A stretch of DNA of 6,402 bases from contig CACZHN010000228.1 in the NCBI GenBank assembly GCA_902780985.1, forward strand, positions 1-6,402, written 5' to 3'. This document shows positions 6,244 to 6,402 of the stretch, piece after piece (within the stretch, counting starts at the first letter, position 1; each line of letters begins with the position of its first letter). A program made the translations under genes and the position numbers. The notes beneath the pieces are model-generated. The model saw only the letters and a list, made by a program, of their open reading frames with translations. It was not told where the DNA came from and made no database searches. The stretch is from an uncultured Lachnospiraceae bacterium. GTDB lineage: Bacteria; Bacillota_A; Clostridia; Lachnospirales; Lachnospiraceae.

Positions 6244-6402
6244 ACTTTCCGGCTCCCGCCTTCTTATCGAAAGACTTCTTGAAGCCTGTCTTTCTGTCTG
6301 CGAACTTTCCTTCGGATGATCTCTTAGCTGCCGGCTTTACAGCAGGTTTCTTTGCAGGTTTCTTCTCCGGTGCCTTCTTCTCATGAAGCTTCTCACCAGG
6401 GA
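6227..6402 (-). CDS. Lysine-rich C-terminal tail, probably of YhbY, N-terminus missing
   Basis: Only the last 57 residues are in the window. They are strongly basic and low in complexity: 18 lysines and 3 arginines against 7 acidic residues, with repeated KKPA-like units (EKKPAKKPAVKPAAKR) and then KFADRKTGFKKSFDKKAG. The stop codon lies 17 bp inside nadD. In many Firmicutes the gene directly before nadD is yhbY (yqeI), a small CRM/KH-like RNA-binding protein used in ribosome assembly, whose core tends to end near a VLYRP-like strand. The first visible residues, PGEKL, would fit just after such a strand. Identification is by position only. ObgE or another RNA-binding protein with a basic tail is possible. 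The tail would suit nonspecific rRNA binding and is probably disordered. Confidence 0.55.
   Translation of the reverse strand, partial: PGEKLHEKKAPEKKPAKKPAVKPAAKRSSEGKFADRKTGFKKSFDKKAGAGKYDKRK

Noticed and set aside
5779..6282. 167-codon open frame on the plus strand opposite nadD
   Set aside because: nadD on the other strand has all family signatures; this frame shows no motif.

Overview
The window reads as a chromosomal segment from a low-to-mid GC Gram-positive anaerobe of the class Clostridia, most likely a Lachnospiraceae relative. The reasons are the yhbY/nadD/yqeK/rsfS gene order, the pairing of a short-form HisG with HisZ, purine-rich Shine-Dalgarno sites (AGGAGG), and frequent AGA arginine codons. 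This taxonomic call is inference from gene content and protein flavour, not a database match. Every gene I can support lies on the minus strand, so transcription runs right to left.

Right end (about 6402 to 4676): a housekeeping ribosome/NAD cluster. It starts with the basic C-terminal tail of a truncated gene, probably yhbY by synteny. It continues with nadD (NAD synthesis), yqeK (HD-domain Ap4A hydrolase) and rsfS (ribosome silencing factor). The first three genes overlap one another by 17 and 14 bp, and rsfS follows after 22 bp, so this looks like one transcript.

Middle (4692 to 3062): a 70-bp gap after rsfS holds a 12-bp-stem hairpin. A good extended -10 promoter begins inside the 3' end of rsfS and would start transcription right at that hairpin. 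Downstream is a membrane-anchored HD-GYP-like phosphohydrolase whose metal ligands are all present but whose GYP loop is altered. It is followed by a 109-residue protein that I do not recognise.

Left end (3061 to 1): the start of a histidine biosynthesis operon, hisZ-hisG-hisD, with hisD running off the left edge. It has its own near-consensus promoter (TTGATT, 17 bp, TACAAT) and a perfect 7+1+7 palindrome between the predicted start site and the hisZ ribosome binding site, which is an operator candidate. HisZ and the short HisG form the first, feedback-controlled enzyme of the pathway, and HisD carries out its last two oxidations.

No mobile elements, RNA genes, CRISPR arrays or clear signs of horizontal transfer were seen. 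The most interesting points are the regulatory DNA in the two intergenic gaps, the variant HD-GYP loop, the unrecognised 109-aa protein and the lysine-rich tail on the putative YhbY. I did not find convincing evidence of a new multi-gene system.
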